Origin: Bryoerythrophyllum caledonicum
Lineage: Eukaryota > Streptophyta > Bryopsida > Pottiales > Pottiaceae
Direction: 5' to 3'
DNA length: 64,000 bases
NCBI GenBank assembly: GCA_963971425.1
Contig: OZ020515.1
Location: forward strand, 19,898,637-19,962,636
The notes under the pieces: model-generated
Told to the model about the DNA's origin: nothing
Database searches by the model: none
What the model saw: only the letters and a program-made list of their open reading frames with translations
Part shown: in pieces, positions 1-9,629 of the stretch
Layout of the letters: the number at the start of each line of letters is the position of its first letter
Numbering within the stretch: position 1 is the first letter of the stretch
Made by a program: the position numbers and the translations under genes

Positions 1-1405
1 AAATTACTTTAAACCCTTCAACACCTACAAGGTCCTGGCAGGGTCGATTTTGGTGTTTTTCTTCTTTTAACTCTTTCCACAATTGGCCATTGTCTCTCAT
101 CTCCCCAAAACACATGTCAAGCTCCTCATTAGCTTTTCAACAGATCTCTCTAATCTTCAATCCATGCTAGCATTAGCAAACTACAATGATTTCCGTGAAG
201 TGGAGTCATGCTAAAATATACACTCTGTGTAGATGTTGTTCAACCTAATCAATTATGCTCATTGATTCTTCTAGGCTCTCATGTCCACCAAGGCAATAAT
301 GGATAACTTGAATGTACCAATTACCAAGCTCTTCTTTCATCATTTGATAAGGATTCTATTTAGAGATCATTAGAATATTAAACTCTCTTGATTTAGAACA
401 CTAATTGCATATGCTTTGAAAAATTTCATAACATTCAACAACATGGATTAGAATTTTATAGTGTTTTGGAGTAAGAAATAAGTTTATCCCTGTGTAAAAT
501 AGATCAACTGACCTCACCTTGCAATGTGTCAAATCTAGAGAAAGTCATTTCATCATTGAAAGTCAAAATTTTATAAAATTATATTGTATATGATATTAGT
601 TCTTTATACACACGTTGTTAGAGGTAGAAGAAAGTGAATAATCTTTCACAACATTATACAATGAAAAAGATTCGATAATTACCAAACCACAATTTCATTT
701 CTAATGAAATAAAGATTCCAAACAGAAATAAACATTTTTTATGTTTCTTATCATAGTAGAGAAAATGATCAAAACAAACCAAAATCTTTAATTTTAATGT
801 GAAAATGAATAAGAAGATGAAAATGATTTTTCACTTGGCTTGCCAAAGTGAGGAAACTTCGACTTCTCTTCAAAAGCCTAATAGTACATTCTCTACATAA
901 AATAATCTTTCAAACCATGAAAGCCCCTCCAATTCTAAAGAATCAGAAATATAATTATCAATGGAAACGAGTGATGTTTGGATGACCCCAACATGAACAC
1001 ATGAAAAATTACTTCCACAAGCCAAGCACATCATAAGAGACAACAGGCAAACACAGCGAAAGGGAAAGATGCAAGAAGATGTCTTCAGATTTTCAGATAA
1101 TTCCAAACCTTACCTCAACTTCTCTCCCCTAATCCAACATAAAAATCCTTCATGAATCCCCAAACCTCCTAAATTTATACCAATTGGTACATATAAACCT
1201 GTAAAATGTACAACATCTGTACACCCAAACCCAGCGATGATACTTCTAAACCGTACATACCTCTCTCACCACTTCAGGTTCAAAGCATGTTACTTCATAC
1301 CCAAATACATTGAAATCCCCTAACATGGTGCAAGAGCAATCAGCCTCTACCTTCACATGACAAATGGCAACAATACAAAACAGACAGTGGGTTCGATACC
1401 TTAGG
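1..1405. other. AT-rich 3' flank of the SIK1-like gene
   Basis: The bases next to 1405 are probably the 3' UTR of the minus-strand kinase gene that ends at 1406. The rest is AT-rich. I see no open frame of convincing length, no transposon end that I could pair, and no RNA gene. The short open frames here (for example 870-1106 minus) have no recognisable motif. Confidence 0.5.
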
Positions 1406-4400
1406 TTACAGACGAAGAATGGTGCGCAGTGTGTCCGACAAGTTGTGGATGATCTGCTGCTCCTGGGCGGCCTGCCATCCCTGCGACGGGAGCTCCTCGT
1501 AGCAGCGCTTGTGATACGCCAGAGAGCGAGCGAGGTTGGGAAGCGTGGTGCTCGTGGCAGCTCGCTGATGGACACTGGCAGGCAACGGCATGTCGTTGGA
1601 CACTTTTCTGCCTCGCCTAACAGGGCCCTCGCCGACGTACAGGTCCTGGATGGCTTCAAGAGCGACGTTGCTGCTGCGGTCCGAGCGCCCGTCTGTGAAG
1701 ATCCTGTCGAAGGTAAGGGCGATAGGTGAGAGGTCTGTGGCCTTGAGAAACGGGATGGGAACTGTGTTGCCGGCTGCGTACACGGAGAGGAGCTTGTCTT
1801 GGATGCCGAATCCGGGACGGCTGGCGCCTCCAACAGGGGTGCCCGGACCAAGCGTTGCCTCCATTGAGGAGAGGCTGCGTCGAGAGACGAAGGAGTTGAC
1901 GCCCGTGGCTTGGTGTGGCATGGGAGAGAAGACGGGAGAGCTTGAGGAATGGGGGGTGAGAGGTTCTAGGGTGAGACCTGGGCTGTCCTTGAACTGTTTC
2001 CTTTCAGGCGTTAGGCTCCGGGCCTGGTCAGTGTCTTGCTCTTTAAAGAGCAAAGAACTACCAGGAGGGGTCAAAGGCATAGAAAGAAGAGTCGACGCCT
2101 CGAACAATGGCCTCCTAGCGGCCTTTTCTACCGACGTGGAACCCCTCACTGTACCTGTACCCATATTCTCATCAAAAGAAGCGTCACTAAATGCCTTGAC
2201 AACGGTATCACGAACCAGCATTGTCCCTTCGCTTGTTTCGTGCATCTTCACAGTCTGACCTTTCTCCCACGATGCGTATTGGCCACCTGATGACACGGTC
2301 CCTTGCTCCTGAATGTAGTTGGCAGCTTGGGCAGCCAGTTCAGCTCTGATCCGCCTAGCCTTTTCAATTTGAGGAAGCATTGTTGAGGCAGTCCCTTTGC
2401 AGTTCTTGATGAACTTATGACTCAGCAGGGCGCTTGCAGTAGGTCGAAGCCTTGGTTCTTTCGTCAGACACTTTGCGACGTAGTCGTGGAAGACTAGAGA
2501 CCACCTTTCTTTATCCTCGAGCATTGGAGCTGGTTCTCGTGAAATCATAAATAGCACCCTCATGGGGTGTACGTTCGACCTAGGCGGCAAACCCTCCGCC
2601 ATTTCAATTGCCGAAACGCCGAGAGCCCACACATCCACCTGCAAGACAGGCGGAATGTTTTGTTCAGCCAAAATGCAATTCATGGGCTTAAGGCATGAAG
2701 AAAAGTTGGTCTACTCAGGAAGGGAAAGGCAGCAAATGCAACTTGGTCACTGAGTTGAGCGTGTGTAACTAGAACACATCTAGTCCATACCACCAAACTG
2801 GACAGCATATGAATGAAGCACAAAAATCTGAACGAACATGCGATTCGATTCAATCGTTTGCCTCTAACCAACTCAAGGCATAATCGCTTGCTACGAAGAA
2901 TCCACTGGATACATCAGGCGATGATAATAATTGACATAGGAAATGTGAGAATTTTCCAAAGTACCGTCTAGATAGAGACATAACAGCTTGAACTAAATAT
3001 TGCGAAATTCCTCAGCTACTCTTCTGTATTACTTATCAACATAACCGCCAAGTCCCAGGATCATTAAAAACCTAAAAATGACAATGTAAGCTGGATACCA
3101 CAGCCGGAATACTCATGACAATAATTTAGTGCCAAGTCAAACTAATCCGCTATCTTCTTCCGTATTACTGTAAACATTTCCCTGTCATTTTCTCTTCCAC
3201 AACAGTCGCTCCTACGTTTGTGCACGAATCGTGCAACAATTGTTTAATGAAACGAAACAACATTTGAGTAATTCTTACACAATGCTCAGACTACTTGGAT
3301 CATTAGAGGAACTTAAGAATTTCAAGCAAAATCTAACTTGTAAAGAAGAATGGTAGATTACTCCAAGAGCGGTGAGTTACTGCAGACAGCTGTAGTTCAC
3401 GACTAAAACCCTCAAAATGTAACCTGCACCGGATAATTTTGCGAAAACTCAAAATCCGCATATGCTGTGGATCACATATCTCCATTTCTCCTAATTAGAA
3501 GCTTATTTGAAAGAACTGAATTTTTCACCAAGCTAGGACAAACGCTGAGAGAAAAACAAGCAGAGAACTTGTGAGTAACTCGTCGTGCAAGCACTTCCAT
3601 GCGAAACCCTAAACCCTAAAAAGCACAGCAAGCCGTTTTTACCCCAAACAGACCACGATTCAGTAATTCGACAACGCACCTTGCCATCGTATCGATTCTC
3701 CTGGATCACTTCCGGCGCCATCCAGTGCGGAGTTCCAATAAACGTATTCCGTTTGGACATTGTCCTGGTGAGCTGCGCAGCTACTCCAAAATCCCCAAGC
3801 TTCACCTCTCCCTGCTCCGTCAACAAGATATTGCCCCCCTTGATATCCCTATGCACCTTAAAAATGGAGTGCAAGTACGTGAGCCCCTTGAGGGCCTCCC
3901 GGCAAATATACGCAATCTGCTGCTCTTCCAACGCCTCGTCCGTGATATTCATCAAATCCGCCACGCTGCCGCCGCCGCAATACTCCATCACAATCCACAG
4001 GTAATCCTCCCCCTGGAACGAGCCCAGGTAGCGCACCACGTTCGGGTGGTTGCACTGCTGCAGCATCCCGATCTCACCCCGAATCTCCTCATACCCCTCC
4101 TCCCCCTCCGTGAGCGATATCACCTTCACGGCCACGAGCTCGGACGTCAACAAGTCCCGAGCCTTGTACACCGCGCCATAGCTCCCCTTCCCGAGCTCGT
4201 TCAGGAGCTCGTACTTCAAGCTCGGATCCTCGAACGCCACATTCTCATTCAAGGGACTCGCCGTTGTCCGCTCCGCCTTGCTGCTCTGCGCTCTCGTCGC
4301 CCTCCCCGGCGAGGACGACACCTCCTTCCGGAAACTCTCCGCCGCCTTGTGCACCACCGTCGAGTACGCGTCCGCCACCCCGCTGTGCTCCACGATCGTC

Positions 4401-4522
4401 GCAAACTGCGCCGACGACGACACCGCTGCGTCCGGCTTCGTGATCACGGTCGCAAATATCGACGGCGACTCCGGCAGCTCCTCCTCCTCCTCCTCCTGCT
4501 GCCTCCTCGACGACGACGACAT
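1406..4522 (-). CDS. SIK1: Hippo/MST-type STE20 (GCK) protein kinase, SIK1-like
   Basis: Serine/threonine kinase of the STE20/GCK group, closest to plant SIK1, the counterpart of Hippo/MST; SIK1 is linked to MOB1 signalling and control of cell proliferation and expansion. Two exons: 4522-3680 and 2638-1406. The 1041-bp intron has donor AAG|GTGCGT and acceptor TTGCAG|GTGG, both in phase 0, joining YDGK to VDVWALG. The product is about 691 aa. The first 100 residues are acidic and Ser-rich. The kinase domain starts near residue 105 with GKGSYGAVYKA, catalytic K133 (VAVK), HRD D226 and DFG D244, then GTPHWMAPE. HRDIKGGNIL and the GTPHWMAPE activation segment are typical of MST/GCK kinases. The tail is long and polar and ends in a short conserved-looking segment (NLSDTLRTIL). 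I chose the ATG at 4522; the frame is open slightly further upstream but without an ATG. The exon 2 frame opens before 2638, but that part is intron. It is shorter than Arabidopsis SIK1, mainly in the tail. Confidence 0.88.
2639..3679 (-). other. Intron of the SIK1-like gene
   Basis: A 1041-bp AT-rich intron within the kinase domain, splitting it after the APE motif. Both splice sites fit the consensus and the phase is 0. I see no nested gene or repeat. Confidence 0.8.
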
Positions 4523-4916
4523 CGCCGTCCTCTGCAAAACCAAACCCTAGCTAAACAACTACATCGCCCTCCCCGCTCACCTCCTCCAACTCTTCAACAA
4601 AGACTTCAGAAACTCTGCACCTCTCATGAATTGGTCGATTTTGCTGCGACTCGGAGAAGACGACCCAACTCCGCGTCCGCACCTAAAGCCGCTTTCTGCG
4701 GATAATGTTCTGCTCGCATAGATAGTGGTGGTTTAAGGTCCAATGACGGTTTTGGGGCAGGAGACCGTCGGTGCCCTAAACTGCGAGACTGGATTGAGAG
4801 TTTCGGGAAATTGATGACTCAAAGGCGTTACTGATCCCAAAACCGACGCTTTCTTCGTAGAGACATACAGTGGTGGTTTTAGGTGTTGTGACGGTTTCTG
4901 GGTAAGGTCACGGGAG
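4523..4916 (-). promoter_or_regulatory. 5' UTR and proximal promoter of the SIK1-like gene, with telo-box
   Basis: Directly upstream of the start codon is AACCCTA (within 4541-4550), a telo-box-like motif common near the starts of plant housekeeping and growth genes. Two copies of a short GTGGTGGTTTTAGG-like word occur near 4725 and 4869. A segment at about 4780-4862 recurs, diverged and in direct orientation, at about 6045-6120. Confidence 0.4.
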
Positions 4917-5112
4917 TACCCTTAACCCGTTCACGTCAGTATTCTACATGTATGGTGGTGTATTTTTACATGATAAGGTTCACGTATTGAAATGACCTCG
5001 AAATGAAACATTCAATCTAAAGGTGTAAGTCTTGCTAAAGTTGATACGATTTTGGTATTCTATGCAGTAAAATACATGCTGATATATACCATTTGCAACT
5101 GACCTTTGAGGA
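4917..5112. repeat. Family A TTAA-type MITE unit (single arm)
   Basis: A copy of the about 200-bp unit whose best copies lie at 9926-10400 and 12385-12800. It shares, in order, the words TTCTACATGTATGGTG, ATGATAAGGTTC, GAAATGACCTC, AAATGAAA, AATCTAAAGGTGTAAG, CTTGCTAAAG and AGTAAAATAC. It begins with TTAACCCGTTCACGTCA, close to the family terminus TTAACCCTTAAACGTCA. It lies 0.4 kb upstream of the SIK1-like start codon. Confidence 0.7.
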
Positions 5113-5131
5113 CGTACACATGCTTGGAACA

Positions 5132-5357
5132 ACTACATTGATTTTTATGTTTAGTGTCATGGGTAGTAAATGACTTGTAAATGCTATAAGTTTTTACTTT
5201 TTGATATAAATTTTTACTAAGAGCACAACAATCTATACTATTCAAATAAGAGGATCATAGTGGACATGGTCGGTAAAAATATTCATCAAGAGTGAAAAAT
5301 TATAGCATTTACAAGTCATTTACTGCCCATGACACTAAACATCAAAATCAGTGTAGT
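5132..5357. repeat. Long hairpin (inverted repeat, about 89-bp arms)
   Basis: The arms at about 5132-5221 and 5269-5357 are reverse complements with only a few differences. Both carry GTGTCATGGG, AGTAAATGACTTGTAAATGC and TATAA. The spacer is about 47 bp. A transcript would fold into a long, nearly perfect stem. It could be a small foldback transposon or a young hairpin RNA locus. It lies between two half copies of the family A element. Confidence 0.7.
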
Positions 5358-5600
5358 CCCCACTTTCCTCAAGTCCCTTAACTCCCTCAAGTCTCTATCC
5401 CAGTCTGTTATCTCTGCCGTCGTTGTCCACGTCCATTTTCTCTAAAGTGTGTATCTTATCAGGTAGCATCGACTATTATAGAACTTGTCTAACTCAACAA
5501 CCCTTGTAAATCATTTTTTGTCGCTCGTGCTGACATCCAATATTATAGTTTGTTGTATAGTTGTCAACTTGCCTTATTCAAGAACTTACTTAAATTGATA

Positions 5601-5832
5601 TTAAGGATTGAACGTCAGTCGGGAACCCTATACATAGGCATGTATTTTACTCTGTAGAATACTAAAATTATATTGAAGTTTAGCAAGACTTGCACCTTTG
5701 GATTGAAGACTCTTCATCTATTGTAACATCTTTCATTTGGAGGTCATTTCATTATTAGAACCTTATCATTTCAAATGCAACAATATACATGTAGAATATT
5801 ATGGGCATTAGTGGCACCTTTTGGAGTTTAAG
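5601..5832. repeat. Family A TTAA-type MITE unit (opposite orientation to 4917-5112)
   Basis: This starts with TTAAGGATTGAACGTCAGTCGG and continues with ACCCTATA, GTATTTTACTCTGTAGAATAC, GTTTAGCAAG, CACCTTTGGATTGAAG, CATTTGGAGGTCATTTCA and ACATGTAGAATA, the order seen in the left arm of the 9926-10400 copy. It ends near TTTAAG at 5828. Confidence 0.7.
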
Positions 5833-7908
5833 AGTTTACTCCTTTGTTTTCTAAATTGAAATTTGCACTTCAAATTTGAGAATCTAATGATAATAATAAA
5901 ACTCTCAAAAATATTTGATTATCCCCACAATAAAAAATATAAGCTTCAGAAAATAGGGTGGATGAAAATGATGTTCAATGACAAGAAATTTTTCAATTGT
6001 AATCTAGCATGTGGATGATTGAGCGTTTAGGGGTTTATTGCAAAAGTGGATTGAGAAATTAGGGAATTGTGGCAATGATGCAAAGGCGTTATTGATTCCA
6101 ACACCTTCTTTAGATATTTTGCACATGGAGTTCTAGAGTGGTTTAATCTTTAAAAGACACACTTTTTGTTGAACAAATAATTGGAGTTTGATTAAATTTC
6201 CAAAAAAAAACTTAAATGTTTGAACAAAACATAGGGACATTCATCCGGTTTGTAAGGGGAATTTTTTAATTACATACCAATAGTAAAAGTTATACTACTA
6301 GAAACAATCAAGGCAATTTGGGCAATGGTGGCACATATAGGGCAATGTTGCAATGTGGGTGGTTGTGAAGGCATGTCTAGCTATTTGCATAATGAAAAGT
6401 ATATGTGCAAGCAAAGAAGATGTATTCAACAATACCATGATTATGTGCCATGTGAAGGGAAATAACATGTGAGTATAAACGACATTCATTTTTATTGATG
6501 TAATTTTTTTTTTAAATTGTAAATTTTTATTTTTATTTTTTTAATTAATTTAAAAAAATCCCATACAAAGTCTATGTTGATATTGGTTGTTCAAAGTTGT
6601 TTTGGAAGAAGCACATGATGCTTTTTAGCAAAAGCCATGAAGAAGCAAAGTGCAAGCCATTGTTGCATAGTTCCATGCTTTGATTTCCATTACACTTCAA
6701 CATTATATAGAATAAGAGAGGATAAATTTGTGTAAGTATAGAGTTCCATACTACTAAACCTATGTCTGGCGGACATGGATCCAGTGGTGGAACAAACAGG
6801 CATTTTATTCACGCCGGCCCCCTCTGCAAATCAAAGTTTTTTTTTTTTTGGGTATAAGTACAAAAGATTTTTTTCTAGACTTCAAAAAAATACTACTTGT
6901 AAATATGATGGGTTATTTGCTTTCATCGTTTTAGATTTGAGAGGAGAAAAAATTTGAGCGCGCAACAAATTCTTAGAAATCAGCCAGTATTGTCTTTTTT
7001 GTGGACCTCCTTGTATTGCATGACCATTTAAAATAGGTTGCATTGTGTATTTGCTTCTAAATTTTGGGTGTATGTACCATAAGATATACTCATGAATATT
7101 GAAGAGCCTCAAATTTTTTTAAGCAAATTTTTTGTTCCAAGGGAGCTTAAAGTCTTTGTTTTTGTCAGGCAAATTAGAAAAACTCAAATGGAACTTTTGT
7201 TGGTAATACTCTTTCAATCCACATGGTCAAATAGACTAAATTTTTTTCCACACATGATTTCTACAATGGTCTACTACCATTTTTGTATAGTTGAAGTTTA
7301 GAATTTTTTTTTTAATATTTTCCCTTTCCCAATCATCAAAAAATGGCATTTTTGACAATTTTCATTTTAAAAATGCCCCTAGTCCTTTAGGGATTAAATA
7401 TAAAGCCGTTTTGGATCTATATGCAATCTATGTACAAATCTCAATTGCAAATGTGAGAATTTGGTTAGCACCTTGTTGGGAAGGTCATTTAGCTTGATCT
7501 TAAGCACTACTTGATCCAATTTTGAGCCTCAATTTATTGTTGAAAAATGTCCACATATTACTTTCCAATTCATCATGTAATTAGAACGATGTGTTTTTTT
7601 AATAAAATTATCAATTATATGTATAATATGTAAGTTGAATGTGCTAATGGTACATTGTCGCCCAAGTACTTAGCAACATGGTCTGAATAGAATCAATTGA
7701 CTTAACTCGCATAGATATGAATATTAGAATTATGTAGAAACTCATTTGCTCTTGCATCCAATAGAAATATCCTTAAAGGTTAGGTTGGGAGTGAGGTGGT
7801 GAAAACCAGAAGCTTGACTATAATTTACTAATATTAAGGCTAGTCTAGTACCATGAATTTCATATACCACCTCACCTTCTCAATTCTCATCCATGTTTGT
7901 ATTGTAGA
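5833..7908. other. AT-rich intergenic DNA with element fragments
   Basis: No credible gene. The sequence is rich in T-runs and A-runs. About 6045-6120 is a diverged direct copy of about 4780-4862. At 7381-7397 there is AGTCCTTTAGGGATTAA, which matches the right terminus of the TTAA-flanked element at 19222-20148, so an old copy probably ends here; I could not find its left end. Confidence 0.4.
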
Positions 7909-8410
7909 GGCACCCAATTCCGATTAGTCACCCAATTCCAATCAGTAGAGTATGCATGGCATGGTGCATAAAGCAACCCAAAACCGATAACTCAAAATCT
8001 GAAAACCCTAGTCATTATCGGCATTGGGTCATGAAGTGTGTCATTTCGGGTTGCTCCACCTCAATTGAGCTCTCATTGGTGGCCTTGCCTCAAAAGTCAA
8101 ACAAGGCAGATCAGCATTGGATACCTTCCATGAGTTGGTTATCCATGGCATGTCTTTGCTCTTTTATTCACTCTCGCTTGTTGACATTGGATGAAGGAAG
8201 GCACAAAATCTCACCTACTCTACAGTTTGATTATGGCCTACGGTGGTTTATGGGCTTTTAAATTTTATATCAACTCCAAATCTTTGTGGTTAAATTTGAA
8301 AAAATATTTGTTGAGTTTTGTTCCTAATTCCGCATCTTTCTACATGAACGTTTTAGACATACGATGTCATTTGAGTCCCCAACTAGCTTAAGTGATCGGA
8401 ATTGGGTGCC
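7909..8410. mobile_element. Family E inverted-repeat element (502 bp)
   Basis: Perfect 16-bp terminal inverted repeats: GGCACCCAATTCCGAT at 7909-7924 and its reverse complement at 8395-8410. The interior matches, diverged and inverted, 42508-43072. Shared words include CGGCATTGGGTCATGAAG, TTGCTCCACCT and AATATTTGTTGAGTTT. An open frame inside (7956-8261 plus) resembles a minus frame inside the other copy, but it has no known domain and is probably just preserved repeat sequence. I see no clear target-site duplication. Confidence 0.65.
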
Positions 8411-9171
8411 ACTACTTTAATTGGAGTACATACGTCAAAAGGAACAAGTGAATAAAGTGTTTATTTGTTCCATCACTAAGACCATGTCCACCTCAATAAC
8501 AGACCAATTCCTATCACTTTTCGCAAAAGAGAACGTCGTCACAACTAGAAGATAGTCTATGTTGCATTAAAAATGATCACTCATTGAAACGTCCCCTTTC
8601 CATGTAAGAACAAGAACCCATACACTGCAAGAACAAGCTCCAAGAGAATAGGTGTCATTACCATTGCTTACCCCTTTAACCCTTTAGCGTTGCAGAAATC
8701 CCGAAGCACTGCTGGAAAGGCCCATTGTGGGCCTCCTAATGTTGAAGGGTTACGGACAATGAGCCACTATGGCAAACCAAATCAAGAAAGGCGAATGTGG
8801 ATACACGAGGATCGCAGGATTGATTTGGACAGCCTTGCAACGAGGCACTTGCTGCTACTCTCCAAAAATAACTATGGTCATCCAATGTGGTATTGAAGTA
8901 GCTCTTTCCAAAGAAAAGACTTCATTCTCTACATATTGAATAAACATGTTTTTCTCAATAAAAGGTGAAGAACAAACTCAAAGAATTCCCAAAGGTTAAA
9001 TGTCCAACCTCAACTATTTTCAATCCCAAATATTCAAATGGATTGTCCTACGATAAAGAATGGATCCCATTGAAACCTACAAACCTTCCCACCCATTCAC
9101 ATCCTTGACCTCCACTAATTCTCAACCGGAAACACAAGGTATGGTTCAAAGAAAAGCCAGTACAAAAGATC
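8411..9171. other. Intergenic, nothing recognised
   Basis: Moderately AT-rich with no supported gene. The frame at 8690-8896 plus is short and lacks motifs. Confidence 0.4.
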
Positions 9172-9440
9172 TTAACCCTTAAACATCAATCAGTAATCGT
9201 ATATATAGGCACATACTATACTCCATAAAAAATACAAAAAAATATTAAAGTTTAGCAAGCACCTTATACCTTTGATTTTAAGTTCTTCAACTAACATCTT
9301 GCATCAGGAGGTCATTTCAATATCTGAACCTTATCATGTTCAACGACAACACCATAACCATTTTGCAACTTCTCAAACATGTAATAAGTACAATAACAAT
9401 CTAGATTTGAAATGCCATGGGTCATTGGATCGGGCACAAC
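9172..9440. repeat. Family A TTAA-type MITE unit (single, diverged)
   Basis: It begins TTAACCCTTAAACATCA at 9172, the best-preserved outer terminus of the family, and continues with GTATATATAGGCAC, AGTTTAGCAAGCACCTTA, AGGTCATTTCAATAT and CCTTATCATGTTCAA. The inner part is diverged, ending near ATGCCATGGGTCATTGG, which matches the inner part of the 9926 copy. Confidence 0.65.
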
Positions 9441-9629
9441 ACAAATACAAACTATTGTAACTATTGTATACATCAATTCTTACACCTTGTTCGTCAAATA
9501 CACCTTGCAACCCAAATGTAGCTTCTCAGACCTTTAAGGATTAAAAGCAACACCCAGGAGTCATGTGAGAAAAATCATGGCTATTCACAAAAAAAATAAA
9601 AATGAAGAGAGTGTTACCCAACTGCTTCC

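Noticed and set aside
1590-2258. A plus-strand frame opposite SIK1 exon 2
   Set aside because: It is antisense to a well-supported exon and has no motif.
3725-4705. A 326-aa plus-strand frame opposite SIK1 exon 1
   Set aside because: It is the shadow of the kinase exon, Arg/Leu/His-rich, without domains.
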